From positions 623,101 to 687,100 of the forward strand of contig JXTB01000111.1 in the NCBI GenBank assembly GCA_002914805.1: DNA of 64,000 nucleotides. Reading direction: 5' to 3'. Origin of the DNA: Parasponia andersonii. Its lineage: Eukaryota > Streptophyta > Magnoliopsida > Rosales > Cannabaceae. Every line of letters begins with the position of its first letter. Positions within the stretch are counted from its first letter, which is position 1. This document shows positions 11,121 through 21,696 of this stretch, piece by piece. The notes below the pieces were generated by a model that saw nothing but the letters and a program-made list of their open reading frames with translations, was not told the DNA's origin and did not search any database. A program made the position numbers and the translations under genes.

Positions 11121-13570
11121 CTGAAATTAAAGCAAATTAATTTGTAATCCATGCATCAAATAATTAATTCAATTCTTAATCATAATTTTTTTTATTCTTA
11201 TTTTTTGGGTGGACAATGGGTATTGTTGTTAATGCCAAGCTCCCCAATTCTTTTGACCCTTTTACTATAGAATAATAGTATAAATATACACTTGTACAAA
11301 GCATTATTATTCAACGCGCGAAGTGTTCAACCTTCAAAACATACGGCATGTGTTAAAATTGTTTTAATTATCAGGCCCTACTTATTCACATGCAGACAGA
11401 CTATGTGTCAATTTAATTGGATCTTACATGTCGATTTGTAATATGTATGGTTATGACGGCCTTTATCTCGACAGTGATAACGTATAAAGAAATACAAAGA
11501 AATCCAAAGAATGAAGAATATTGAGGAACGAAGAATGAAGTAGGGTTGGTAATTTGTGTCCACTGCTTGTGTTTGTGTATAATTTGTATTTGTGTCGTAT
11601 CGATATATATGTATATGATCTATTTAATAAATAGTTCAGAAATTATGACACAAATATAAATAGGTTGACACGACATAATTCATATAACTCGTTTACTAAA
11701 CAGATCATATTGACACGTAATTCGTGACCCATAATTTGTGATCCAAGAACGATTTATTTAATAAAGAGTTTTATAGAAATATAACCAAATTTTGGGCTTA
11801 ATTTAAGTAAATATTAAATTTTTCTTTAATAAATAAATCATAAATTATGATACGAATACGACTCGTTTATAAACGGGTTGACAAGACACGAACAGTACAA
11901 CACGTTTACTAAACAAGTCATTTTTCGTGTTGGCGAGTTCAACCCAAATACGACCCATTAATTAAACGGGTCAATATTTCTAATTCGAACACGACATGAA
12001 CACAATTAAATTAAATCTAAATTTATTAATTTCATGCGGATTTCGAGCTATATTATTGTGCCGTGTCACGAATTACGGTAATAAAGAAATCATCTTTTTA
12101 TATTTAATTATAATATTAGTATATTTGGTCTATCCGGCCCATTTGAGTTGAGCTATAACAACAAAATTATAGGATGCATCATATCATAATATATAGAAAA
12201 ATATGTATGGCTGGAGCTTGGCCAATAAATACAGTCTCCACCACGGACTCTCTTTTTCCTAATGCACGATTTGTGCAGAATTGATGATGAGCACGTACGT
12301 ACGCTTTGGTTGACCGTGACATTTTCAAGCACAAGACTGAGATTTACGGCGCTATCTATCAGATTTAATTGATATTCTATAAATTCAAAAATAATTTTAT
12401 ATAAAAAATTAATACGATATATTCTACCTATTCAGAAACATATTTCTTTTATAAAGCTGTTAAACTTTCCGAATTTGTAGAACATAATTTGGATCATATG
12501 CCAAACATCCTAATGTTATACAATTTGAAAAATTATTGAAAATAATAACTTATGATATGCTATTATATATTATTTTTCTTTTTTGGAACATCATATTATT
12601 TGTCAATAACTCAATATATATTAAATGCGTAAAATAGGGGTATTTTACATCCAATCTATTAGTACATCGTGACGATAAAAAAGACTCTTTCAAATATGCT
12701 ATCAAAACTAAATTTTATTGGCATGCACGTATCTAATATACTTATTATAAATAAGATGAACAATTTTTTAAAATTTGGAAGAGAAACTTACTAGTCGTTA
12801 GATGCCTTAAAAAGCCGTGATAACATGTTGAGTCGTAATTATCGTAAGATGAACTCCTTTATAAATTATATACAGTTGTATAAGCTAATTCAAACTTGAA
12901 TTTATTAGTCAATTCAAGGGCGGTAAATTAAATGCTACTCGAGGTGACATATTGACCCGATTCATTATTTGATAATTACCTATACGACATTGCATGTCAA
13001 CTTATTCGACGAAAAGATGGATGCCAACCATGCCATGACAAAATCTGTTGTACATGCGCGTTACATATGCAGTTTACTATTATATTTATATACATATGTT
13101 TTTAAAGCAAAAATGATTTGATGATGATGAATTTAACCTCCTAATTAAGGCAGTGAAATGCATTATAATTAAGTTTCAATTACTTACGCAACTTTTTTGT
13201 TTTTTCTGCAAAGAAAAATCTTAAAAAATACCACAATGATCAGGAAGGCGCCATGTCCCTGTCGTTCAACTAAAACACGACATTGTTTGACGAGAAAACG
13301 ACACATGTCCGAGAAAACGAATAATAGGCTGTTAAATTTAAAACCACAATGCATGCACATGTGATTTTGTTCATAAAATATATTGCTATGACACATGTGA
13401 TTCATATGTTTGACTTTGAAATGAGGCGCGTAGGTTTTTTTGTTTTAATTTTTTAAAGACATTAATAAAAACGCACGTTGTTCTGTTTTGAAAAATCAAG
13501 GATGGCGTAATAGAGCGACAATATATATTTGTTGTCAAGAATAAGTTGACACTGATTTTTCTTTTCTTCT
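11121..13570. other. AT-rich intergenic sequence downstream of the MYB gene
   Basis: No gene was recognised. About 11540-12080 is dense in ACACGAC/GTGTCGT-like words (for example GACACGACATAA and ACACGACATGAACAC), as seen in dispersed plant repeats of unclear class. A 45-bp word near 11771-11820 recurs near 25441-25490. The rest is unremarkable. Confidence 0.5.
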
Positions 13571-13800
13571 TTAAAAAAATTGAAAGTAAAAAACGATCCA
13601 GTTGTAAATTGTTAGATAAACGACAACGAAGAACCAAATTTGGAAGCCAATGAAATATGATTTCAGTTTTATAAGATAAGTACATCTGTAGGTGTCTTAA
13701 TTTCTTCCATCCTTCCTCTTGCCTTGCCGGGTAAAATTAGTTAATGTTAATTAATTTTCTCTTGGTTTCCATGATCATGAATCATCGAGATTTTGTTTCT
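13571..13800. repeat. 230-bp flank segment, left copy
   Basis: This host segment lies immediately left of the copia element and recurs, in the same orientation, immediately right of it at 20539-20770. By eye about one base in eight differs between the copies, much like the divergence of the two LTRs. Shared words include GAAGAACCAAATTT, AAAATTAGTTAATGTTAATT and ATCATCGAGATTTTGTTTCT. Confidence 0.85.
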
Positions 13801-14263
13801 TGCGCTATGAATGAATATGAGATTACAAATACCAAACACAAATCTTATATTATTTATGCAAAATTGATAGACAAAGATTCATTAAATATGCCTGAGTCTA
13901 TGATAGATAGTGTAGTTTAGACGATGAACTAAAGGTGGAAGCGTCAGAAAGTAACTGTAATTTACCTGAGGATTTGGTCTTCCACATAACTTAATCCCTA
14001 AAACACTCAGATGAAACTTTCTGTAACTAATGATAGAGAATGAGCGTACGTAAAAAGGTGATAGGAACCATAATCCTAATATTCTCTTTATATAATCCCT
14101 TATTAGATATTCATCACACCCAAATAGGTCTAACATGGTATCCCCTAGTTGGATATTCTAACCCAGCCTTATTAAATTATTTATTGAGTCTGCTTATGAA
14201 TAATATAGGTCAATACAATTGTTAAAATATGTGGTCCAATATAGGAAATAGAATTTCCTAACA
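13801..14263 (-). repeat. Copia LTR (left, 3' LTR)
   Basis: 463 bp starting with TG and ending CCTAACA, collinear with 20047-20538. The inner boundary is fixed by the adjacent polypurine tract. Read on the minus strand it begins TGTTAGGAAATTC, a normal copia LTR start. Confidence 0.88.
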
Positions 14264-14280
14264 TTCTCCTACTTGGGTTA
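14264..14280 (-). other. Polypurine tract of the copia element
   Basis: On the minus strand CCAAGTAGGAGAA runs directly into the TGTTAGG start of the 3' LTR. This is the usual form and place of a copia plus-strand primer. Confidence 0.75.
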
Positions 14281-14809
14281 CATATGAACCAAATATAATT
14301 GTATTGCAAAACTGAAGTATGGCCATGAATATGCCATATTGTTGCTGAATATCCCTGAAGTTGTAATCTTGTCCATCAGGCATATCAGTATGAAACCAAA
14401 ATGCTCGTCGTTGTACTTATTTGAATGGTAACTAGAACTCTCAATGATCACCGTACTAATATACCCAAATGACACAGATCGAGTATGGAATGTGACATAA
14501 AAATTACACGCAATGTGATTTACTGTACCTATTTCTAATTGGTCCACCCGAAACTTTATTGAGATTGACCTTAGTCTTTTCTTTTTAGTGCATTACCACA
14601 AACCTTATTGTTAACCATAATGGGAAAGCAAGAAACTATGAAATACATCATATAATATATAATGAATAGAGTCTACAATAAAAATCATCATCAACCAAAA
14701 TACTGCAATATACAAATATGAACAAGTGTCACAGAATACGCATCTAAACCAAATTATAAACTCCTACTAAAATTGCACACTATCCAAAAATACAATACCT
14801 ATATAAGTA

Positions 14810-15270
14810 GTGTGCTCGTGAAAGACTTTAGGTGGTAAACTTTTGATAAGCAGATCCACTATTATAGAGTTTATACCGATATACTCAATTAATACTAAAC
14901 GACTTTATACTCTTTCTCTAATAGCTAGGAACTTAATATCAATGTGTTTTGACTTCGATGAGCTCTTGTTACTGTTGAATATAGAACTGTTAAGTTATTG
15001 TCAAAATAAAATTTCAATGGCCCCTTAATACCATTTACTACATATAGTCAGGTGACAAAGTTACGCAGCCATATTCTTTGATTGGATGTCTCATAATAAG
15101 CTATGAATTCTGTCTTTATAATTGAAGTAGCTACGAGTGTCTACTTGGCACTCTTCTAAAAAATAGTTCCTCCAGTTAAAAGAAAGACATACCCCAATGT
15201 GGATCTTTTACTGTCAAGACATCCTACAAAATCAGAGTCAAAGTACCCAATGATCTCCAAAATATCCGAT
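14810..15270 (-). pseudogene. Copia RNase H remnant
   Basis: Minus-strand translation across stops and shifts gives pieces of the copia RNase H domain, including a segment near 15080-15270 that reads like the conserved DSDxxGC...KRSTxGY region and a later stretch with a histidine. It lies downstream of the reverse transcriptase, as expected. It is too broken to encode an enzyme. Confidence 0.65.
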
Positions 15271-15763
15271 CTCTGATAAGTAAGTATGTATTCCTTTGTT
15301 CTCTATAAGTACATCGTAATCCCCTTTGCTGCATTCCAATGATCCACTCCAGGGTTACTCATATATCTTCCCAACATGCCAACTACGAATGCTAAATCCA
15401 GATGTATACATACTTGAGTATACATCAGACTCCTTACATCCAAAATATAAGGAAATTATTGCATGGGTTCTTTATTAATATCATTCTTAAGGCTTTGGCT
15501 GAGGCTAAATTTATCTCTCTTAGACACCGGAGTATCTGTTGGTGCACGTTTATCCATACCAAATCTACTGAGTACCCTTTCGATATAGCTCTGTTGTGAT
15601 AACTTAAGGATACCCCAGGACCAGTCTCGATGTATCTATATACTTAATACAATGGTGGCGACTCTAAGATCTTTTATTTCGAAATTCTTCACAAGAAATC
15701 TCTTGGTATCGTACAATAAGCTTATATCACTACTTGTTAGTAGTATATCATCAATATAAAGTA

Positions 15764-16467
15764 CTAAGAAGATAAACTTACTAAGAAGATAAACTTACTC
15801 CCACTAAACTTATGGTATGTACAATCATTAATAGAATTCACCTTAAAACTAAACGAGAGAATTACCTCATAAAATTTGTGATACCATTGACAGGAAACCT
15901 GCTTGAGACCATAAATGGACTTCTTGAGTTTGCAAACTATAGACTTTGAAACCCTCGATATAAAAATTTTCTGGTTGTACCATATATATTGTTTCATCAA
16001 TGTCTCCATTGAGAAATACTGTCTTAATATCTATTTGATGAAGCTCAAGGTCATAATGAGCCACAAGTGCCATAATAACTCTAAAGGAGTCCTTCGAAGC
16101 AACCGGAAAGAATATCTCTTTAAAGTCAATACCTTCCTTCTAAGTGAAGTCTTTAGCAACAAGACGTGCTTTATATCTCTTAATATTGATTCGAATCCTG
16201 TTTGGTCTTAAATATCTATTTGCAACCAATGGGCATTGAACCTTCAGGCAATTTGATGAAATCCCAAACGCCGTTATCTCTCATAGAGTTCATTTCCTTA
16301 TTTATGGCATCAATTAACTTTTGAGAATTGGAACTTTGTTTGACTTGTATGAAGTTAATTAGATCATCTTCCACTATCTCAATTTCAAACTCATGTTTCT
16401 GAAGATATACGACATAGTCATTCGGAATCGCACTTCTCCTTTCTCTAGTGGACATCCTTAAAGGCAC
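15764..16467 (-). pseudogene. Copia reverse transcriptase remnant
   Basis: Fragments in different minus frames give the start of the domain (EMNSMRDNGVWDFIKLPEG, near 16216-16300), the LHQIDIKTVFLNGDIDETIY segment (around 16000-16060), and CKLKKSIYGLKQ with the following RQWYHKF-like motif (15850-15950). In an intact enzyme the polymerase aspartate lies in a DVKTAFLNG-type motif; here it is present (DIKTVFLNG). A short tandem duplication lies at 15763-15796. Frameshifts rule out function. Confidence 0.85.
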
Positions 16468-17081
16468 TAGTTCTTAAGTTTGTTGAGTTTACTCTACAGG
16501 AGCATTTGCATCAACTTGGACATAAACCTCCTGAACATTGTTTTGAACCGGAGCGATTGTATCTTGAATAATAATATTGTTAGGAATAGGATCTTGAGTG
16601 TCCTGACCATTGCCAATAGCATTCATAGGAAGAGAAATGAATGCTTCTTCAAAAATAATGTCCTTAACCTTATCTTCCCTCCTAATCTCAATGTCCTCAT
16701 GAAATTTGGCATGAGAAAGACTTTATTGTGGGATTATAAAACTTATAATCTTTGGATCTTTCAAAATACCTTACAAAGTAGCAACTTACAGTTCTTGAAT
16801 CTAGTTTTTTTTTCATTTGGCCTGCAAGGCCTTGTGTCCGCTGGACAACCCTATATGTATAAATGACTTATACTGGGTTTTGCCTAGTCTAGAGTTTATA
16901 CGATTTTTGCTACTGCATTGTTTGGTACTCTGTTAAGGACATATGCTACAGTTTTGAGTGCGTCTCCCTATAGTGATTCTAGTAAAATGGAATGACTGAT
17001 CATACTATTTACCATATCTTTTAATGTTTTATTGCGTCATTCAGCAACACCATTTATGCTAGGTTTCCCTGGCATAGTGTA

Positions 17082-17560
17082 TTACGGGACAATACTATAC
17101 TCTTCTAAATACTTAGCAAAGAGCCCTGGGCGTTGCTCACCTGATCCATCATACCAACCGTAGTACTTACCACCACGATCAGATTTGATAGTCTTAATTT
17201 TCTTATAAAGCTGATTTTCAACCTCAGCTTTATAAGCCTTAAATATATCCAATGATTGTGACTTCTCATAAATCAAGCATATGTACCCATAATAAGAGTA
17301 ATCATCTATGAACATGATAAATTACTATTATCCATTCTAAGAATCCGTATGGAATGGACTACAGATATTCATATGTATCAGTTCTAAGATACTAGAGCTT
17401 TTATTGACACCTAACTTCCTAACGTTTGTCTGTTTTCCCTTTATACACTCAACGTAGACTTTAAAGTTTGCCAAATCAAGGGGACCAAGGATTCTATTAG
17501 ACACAAGACGTTTAATTCTTTGTTTAGAAATGTGTCTTAAGTGCTTGTGCCACAACATCT
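17082..17560 (-). pseudogene. Copia integrase remnant
   Basis: The minus strand encodes a GAG-pre-integrase segment (LWHKHLRHISKQRIKRLVSN, 17337-17555), with two of the zinc-binding histidines and a downstream CxxC-like pair partly changed (VECIKGKQ). It is followed by a piece of the catalytic core (FIDDYSYYGYICLIYEKSQ ... IKTIKSDRGGKY, 17082-17315), where D of SDRG is a catalytic position. The pieces lie in separate frames with a stop between them. Confidence 0.85.
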
Positions 17561-18305
17561 ACGAGTTCTCATTAGTTAATTTTTATTTTGTACCTCTTGA
17601 ATTAACATGCAAAGTTTCATTAACGGAGAGTTAGGTATTTAACATATAAAGATTGTCAATAAAAATACCAGTACTAACTACATTCGAATAAAGCATAAGA
17701 CTAAATAAATTGTTTCCGAAAGAATAAGAATAACTGAATTTGTCCAATAAGAAACTGAAACCAAATTCTATCTTAAAGGCCAGAATTTAAAGGCAATCTA
17801 AAATGCCTAATGGCCTCTACTGAAGCTGTTTTGCCATCATCCATATAGATGACTCTTTCATCATCACTTAGCTTCCAGTTTCATAGGCAACCTTGCATGG
17901 AAACACTAACGTGAGTAGTAGTACCAGAATCTATCTAACAGGTGTCTTTAGGTACAGAAGTTAAATTAACTTCAGAACAAATATAAATGAGAAGCTTACC
18001 TTTCTTAACATGCCAAGCTTTTATACTTAACATATTCCTTCTTCAGGTGTTCATCCTTTCTACAAAAGAAGTAACCTTGCTCTTCCTTATCTTACTTCTT
18101 CTGTGCCTTAATAAGTGGAGCTACTGCAGTTTCTTTATCCTTATTTATTTTACTCTTCTTTGCCTTAGAAGTAGTGGTCAAGTTAGCACTTTCAGGCCTT
18201 ACAGGTTTGATTTTCTCTTCCTTCTAATCATAAATGGTTATTAACTCATTAATATTCTATTTTTCCTTTTGGGCGTTATATATAGTATGTAGGTTTCCAT
18301 ACTGA

Positions 18306-18770
18306 TTAGGAAAAGAACCAAATCAAGGCCACAAGAAAATCTTCATTAATTTCTAACTTGAGTTCCTTATGTTTGCCAGTCAAATGAGATATCAGTATGA
18401 TATATTCCCTCATATTTCCTTTGCCATTGTACCTCATTGAGATGAGTTTTTCTAAGGTAGTAATCATCTCACCCTTTTCATTCTTGAGATATAATTTTTC
18501 AAGAGCAGCAAAGAAAGCCTTAGCATTTTCCTCTCTTGGCAAAGAGCTCCGTATGATTTCTGAAATAGAGTGCTCCATGATCATGACACTTATATGATTA
18601 GACTTTTTTTATAGCTTAAAGTTTTATTTATCTTCAGTGGAACTTTCTTCTGTAAGAGTAGCAGATTGGTCTTTTCTAAGTGCCAAATCAAAATCTATAT
18701 AATCCAGTACGATCATGATATTCTCTTTCACGACCTTAAAGTTTGTGCTTGTAAGCACATGAATGGTACT
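18306..18770 (-). pseudogene. Copia Gag remnant
   Basis: The best piece (18306-18584) reads like the copia Gag middle domain: EENAKAFFAALEKLYLKNEK, followed by LISMRYNGKGNMREYI and LKLEINEDFLVALI. Further upstream on the minus strand (about 18600-18770), DFDLALRKDQ and LTEESSTEDK fit the Gag N terminus. The frame is interrupted by stops. Confidence 0.75.
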
Positions 18771-18946
18771 CAAATTAGCATATACATTAGTAGTAGAAAC
18801 TAAACAAAGAATAAAATAAAACTATAAATTGACTATGCTCACAACTTAAATGTCATATATAGGCGTACAATTCAATCACAAAATATGCAAACATGACATA
18901 TATCACATAATCATATAAGGTGGGCTACCATCACAAGATACTTAGT

Positions 18947-19170
18947 GCAACATTAAGAGGTCTTCTTTTGGGCTAATATATTAACTTGCAAGTGGTATTC
19001 TCATGTGTAATAATCAAATACTAACGATAAATCCTGTCAAATAATAAACCTTCCTTTGGGCCAATTTATTATCTACATGGAAACCAAACAATCATCATAT
19101 ACTCATTATCATAGGTATGTTTATTGTTGTGCCAAATAACTACCTTCCTTTGGGCCGATAGTTATCCGTA
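18947..19170 (-). repeat. Repeated loop motif in the copia leader
   Basis: Three copies of a pyrimidine-rich word lie between the primer-binding site and gag: TCTTCTTTTGGGCT (18961), CCTTCCTTTGGGCC (19049) and CCTTCCTTTGGGCC (19143). The last two each sit as a 16-nt loop between perfectly complementary flanks: 19041-19048 with 19065-19072, and 19136-19142 with 19159-19165. The first copy has only a weak stem. Confidence 0.75.
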
Positions 19171-19351
19171 TTAACAACAAACCTACAACATCTTTATACG
19201 TTAGACAAAACATAACTGCACAACAAAGGTTACTTTAACCACATGTTGCTTTATCGTATTTCATCTAACATACAAACAAATGGTACAAAAAAAATTAATC
19301 GAAATGCTTGAAAATCGACTAAAAAATAGCCAAAAAACTGAAATTTTCTCT

Positions 19352-19500
19352 GTTGATAGAATCAGTCAACCGGTTGGCAGAATCAGTCGACCGATTCTGC
19401 CAATTTTGGTTGACTGAAAACCACAGAGATCAAATTGTGGTATTTGGCAACATTCGGTCGACCAAAAGACTGAAAAGCTACTTTTGGTCGACTGAATCTA
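19352..19500 (-). repeat. Cluster of GTCGAC-type inverted words in the copia leader
   Basis: Five related words in direct and inverted orientation: CAGTCAACCGGTTGG, CAGTCGACCGATTCTG, GGTTGACTGA, CGGTCGACCAAA and TGGTCGACTGAAT. They fall in the leader or the start of the first frame of the copia element. On the minus strand some translate to repeated SRPK/GRPN/SQPK units, so a short peptide repeat is an alternative reading. Confidence 0.6.
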
Positions 19501-20033
19501 ACAGTCATCAAATTATCAGATTCGATATTTGAAATTGGCTCGTCACTTTTTTCAACCCTAGAACCAAATAGAATTTTCAACAGGCAAAGTAAGGATCATT
19601 CTAGTCTTTAGTAAGTCAAAAATAGATTGAAACTCCATGATTTAAGTAAAAAATAACCAAAATCTGCTTAAAATTTGACCAAAAACTGAAAATTTTGCTG
19701 AAATTCATCTTGCTGGAATAGTGTTTTTGGTAATCAAAAACTAGAATTGGTCTCCGAAATTACTATTCTAGTTGCGAATATGAAAAATTATATATTCACT
19801 TAAATGACTTCAAATATAAAAAATAAACTTAAAAATGATGTTTTTGGCCTTAAATTCGAAATATAAACGACCCATAAGATAAAACCTAACCCTCATAGCA
19901 TCAAATACTCAATAAATCATATAAAATCACATATCATGCACGTATAATCCAAACCCTAGAAATCTAAATAGGCATAGATTATAAAAACTACAGATATGCA
20001 TGAAATTTTAATCAATTTTAACATCAAATCCTA

Positions 20034-20044
20034 CTATGATACCA
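20034..20044 (-). other. Primer-binding site of the copia element
   Basis: On the minus strand the 5' LTR is followed by two bases and TGGTATCATAG, which matches the common plant copia site TGGTATCAGAG (complementary to the initiator methionine tRNA 3' end) except for one G-to-T change. It fixes the inner edge of the right LTR at 20047. Confidence 0.85.
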
Positions 20045-20046
20045 CT

Positions 20047-20538
20047 TGTTAGGAATGAATATAGGATTGCTAATACCAAATACAACTCTAGATCATTCAT
20101 ACAAAACTGATAAGCATGGATTCATTAAATATACCTGAGTCTATGATAGATACTGTAGTCTAGACGATGAACCGAAGGCGAAAGTGTCAAAAAATGACTG
20201 TAATTTGCGTGATGGTTTGGTCTTCTACACAACTTAATCCCTAAAACACTTATATAGAACTCTTTATAACTAATGGCAGGTCACAGAGAGAATGAGTGTA
20301 TATGAAAAGATGATGGGGACCATAACCCTAATATTCTCTTTATATAGTCTTTTATTGGGTATCTATCATACTAAACTGAGTGACTAATAGGGTATCCACA
20401 TTGATATCCATAATATCTTGACCTGATCTTATTAAATCACTTATTTGATCTGCTTAAGAATAATATGACCCAATACAATTATTAAAATATATGGCCCAAT
20501 ATAAGAAATAATTTTCTATATTGGGCCACATACAATTG
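20047..20538 (-). repeat. Copia LTR (right, 5' LTR) with altered outer end
   Basis: It starts TGTTAGGAAT on the plus strand and is collinear with the left LTR up to about 20510. The expected outer terminus (TTTCCTAACA) is missing. In its place is an inverted partial copy of the preceding LTR sequence (TATATTGGGCCACATACAAT), and then the flank duplication begins. Confidence 0.82.
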
Positions 20539-20770
20539 TTAAAAAATTGAAAGTAAAAAACGATCGAGTTTGTCAATTGTTAGACAAACAACAATGAAGA
20601 ACCAAATTTCGAAGCCAATGAAATCTGATTTCAGTTTAATAACATGAGTACATCTCTACATGTCTTAATTTCTTTTATCCTTCCTCTAGCCTTGCCGAGT
20701 AAAATTAGTTAATGTTAATTTCTTTGCTCTTGGTTGCCATAGTCAGGAATCATCGAGATTTTGTTTCTTG
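20539..20770. repeat. 230-bp flank segment, right copy
   Basis: Direct repeat of 13571-13800, beginning TTAAAAAATTGAAAG and ending ATTTTGTTTCTTG. After it the sequence continues into material (TCATTGGTGAGAAG) that is not present left of the element, so this copy is presumably joined to the original downstream DNA. Confidence 0.85.
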
Positions 20771-20843
20771 TCATTGGTGAGAAGTTTGTCGTTGAAACTG
20801 TATTGTCGTGGTAGTGAATGATGTTGCTATAGTTTGGTAGAAT

Positions 20844-21688
20844 CAAGGACGGAGCTAGGATTTTTCACCAGGGTTTGAGCTATAATTATAATTTAAAAAT
20901 AATTAAAAATAATAATTAGTATTACAATCGTATTTGAAGTGTTTTTATTCTTTGAAAATATTTTACAATGAGTTCATTATCAATATTGTTAAATATGTAT
21001 TTTTTAATGTAAATAAGCAAATTATCATTCATCTATTAATCACATATTCTATTACTTAGCTGATTCTTTAAAAAATTCATATAATAGAATACACTCTCCA
21101 TATTAGCAATAGTAATTGGTAAAATTAATACAATATCATGAGTCGATAAATAAGAGGCTAAATATTATATCTTATTGCCTCAACTATTTTTTATGCAAGA
21201 TCACCGATACTTTTCAATCTATTAAATTTATCACTGGAATATATATTAATTAGATATATATTAAGTTGATCATCAAGTTCCATAAGTTCTATAGTAGAAA
21301 AGTCCTTTGGATAATACTAAGCAAAGTAAATTGATATTTTCTTGTCAAAAGTAAAAAATATATCACATGGACACAATTATGCCATACAAAGAACCAAGTC
21401 TAAAAAATATATGCTTTCTTTATTGAATTTATTTAAAATCATTTAAAATGAAATAATGAGCTATATTAATTTTGAAATAGATTTAGACCTTTTTTTATTA
21501 ACTAATGCAACAAATTTTTAATTGTGGGCTTATAAGATTTTATTGTGTTTTTTTTTTTATATCTTTTAGGGGGCTTAATTATTTTTTTAAGAGTTATATT
21601 AAATATTTTAACAAATTTAACAAATATATAACAATTAAATAAATAAAATTTGGGGGGGGGGGAGGCTAGTGAGCTGGCTGTGTTCGTG
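20844..21688. mobile_element. Non-autonomous hAT-like element
   Basis: 845 bp flanked by a perfect 8-bp direct repeat GGTAGAAT (20836-20843 and 21689-21696), the duplication length of hAT transposons. The left end CAAGGACGGAGCTAGG resembles the plant hAT terminus CAGGGRCGGAGCYAGG. The right end, read inward, CACGAACACAGCCAGC, matches it at 10 of 16 positions. The interior is AT-rich, with a G11 run near 21652, and has no coding frame. Confidence 0.75.
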
Positions 21689-21696
21689 GGTAGAAT

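Larger units (their letters stand above)
13801..20538 (-). mobile_element. Decayed Ty1/copia LTR retrotransposon
   Basis: Complete in outline and about 6.7 kb long. Read on the minus strand: 5' LTR (right), primer-binding site, leader, gag, integrase, reverse transcriptase, RNase H, polypurine tract, 3' LTR (left). Integrase before reverse transcriptase is the Ty1/copia order. All reading frames are broken by stop codons and frameshifts, so it is not autonomous. The LTRs differ at roughly one base in seven by eye, which implies an old insertion. No short target-site duplication is present; instead a 230-bp flank segment is duplicated, and the outer end of the right LTR is rearranged. Confidence 0.92.
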
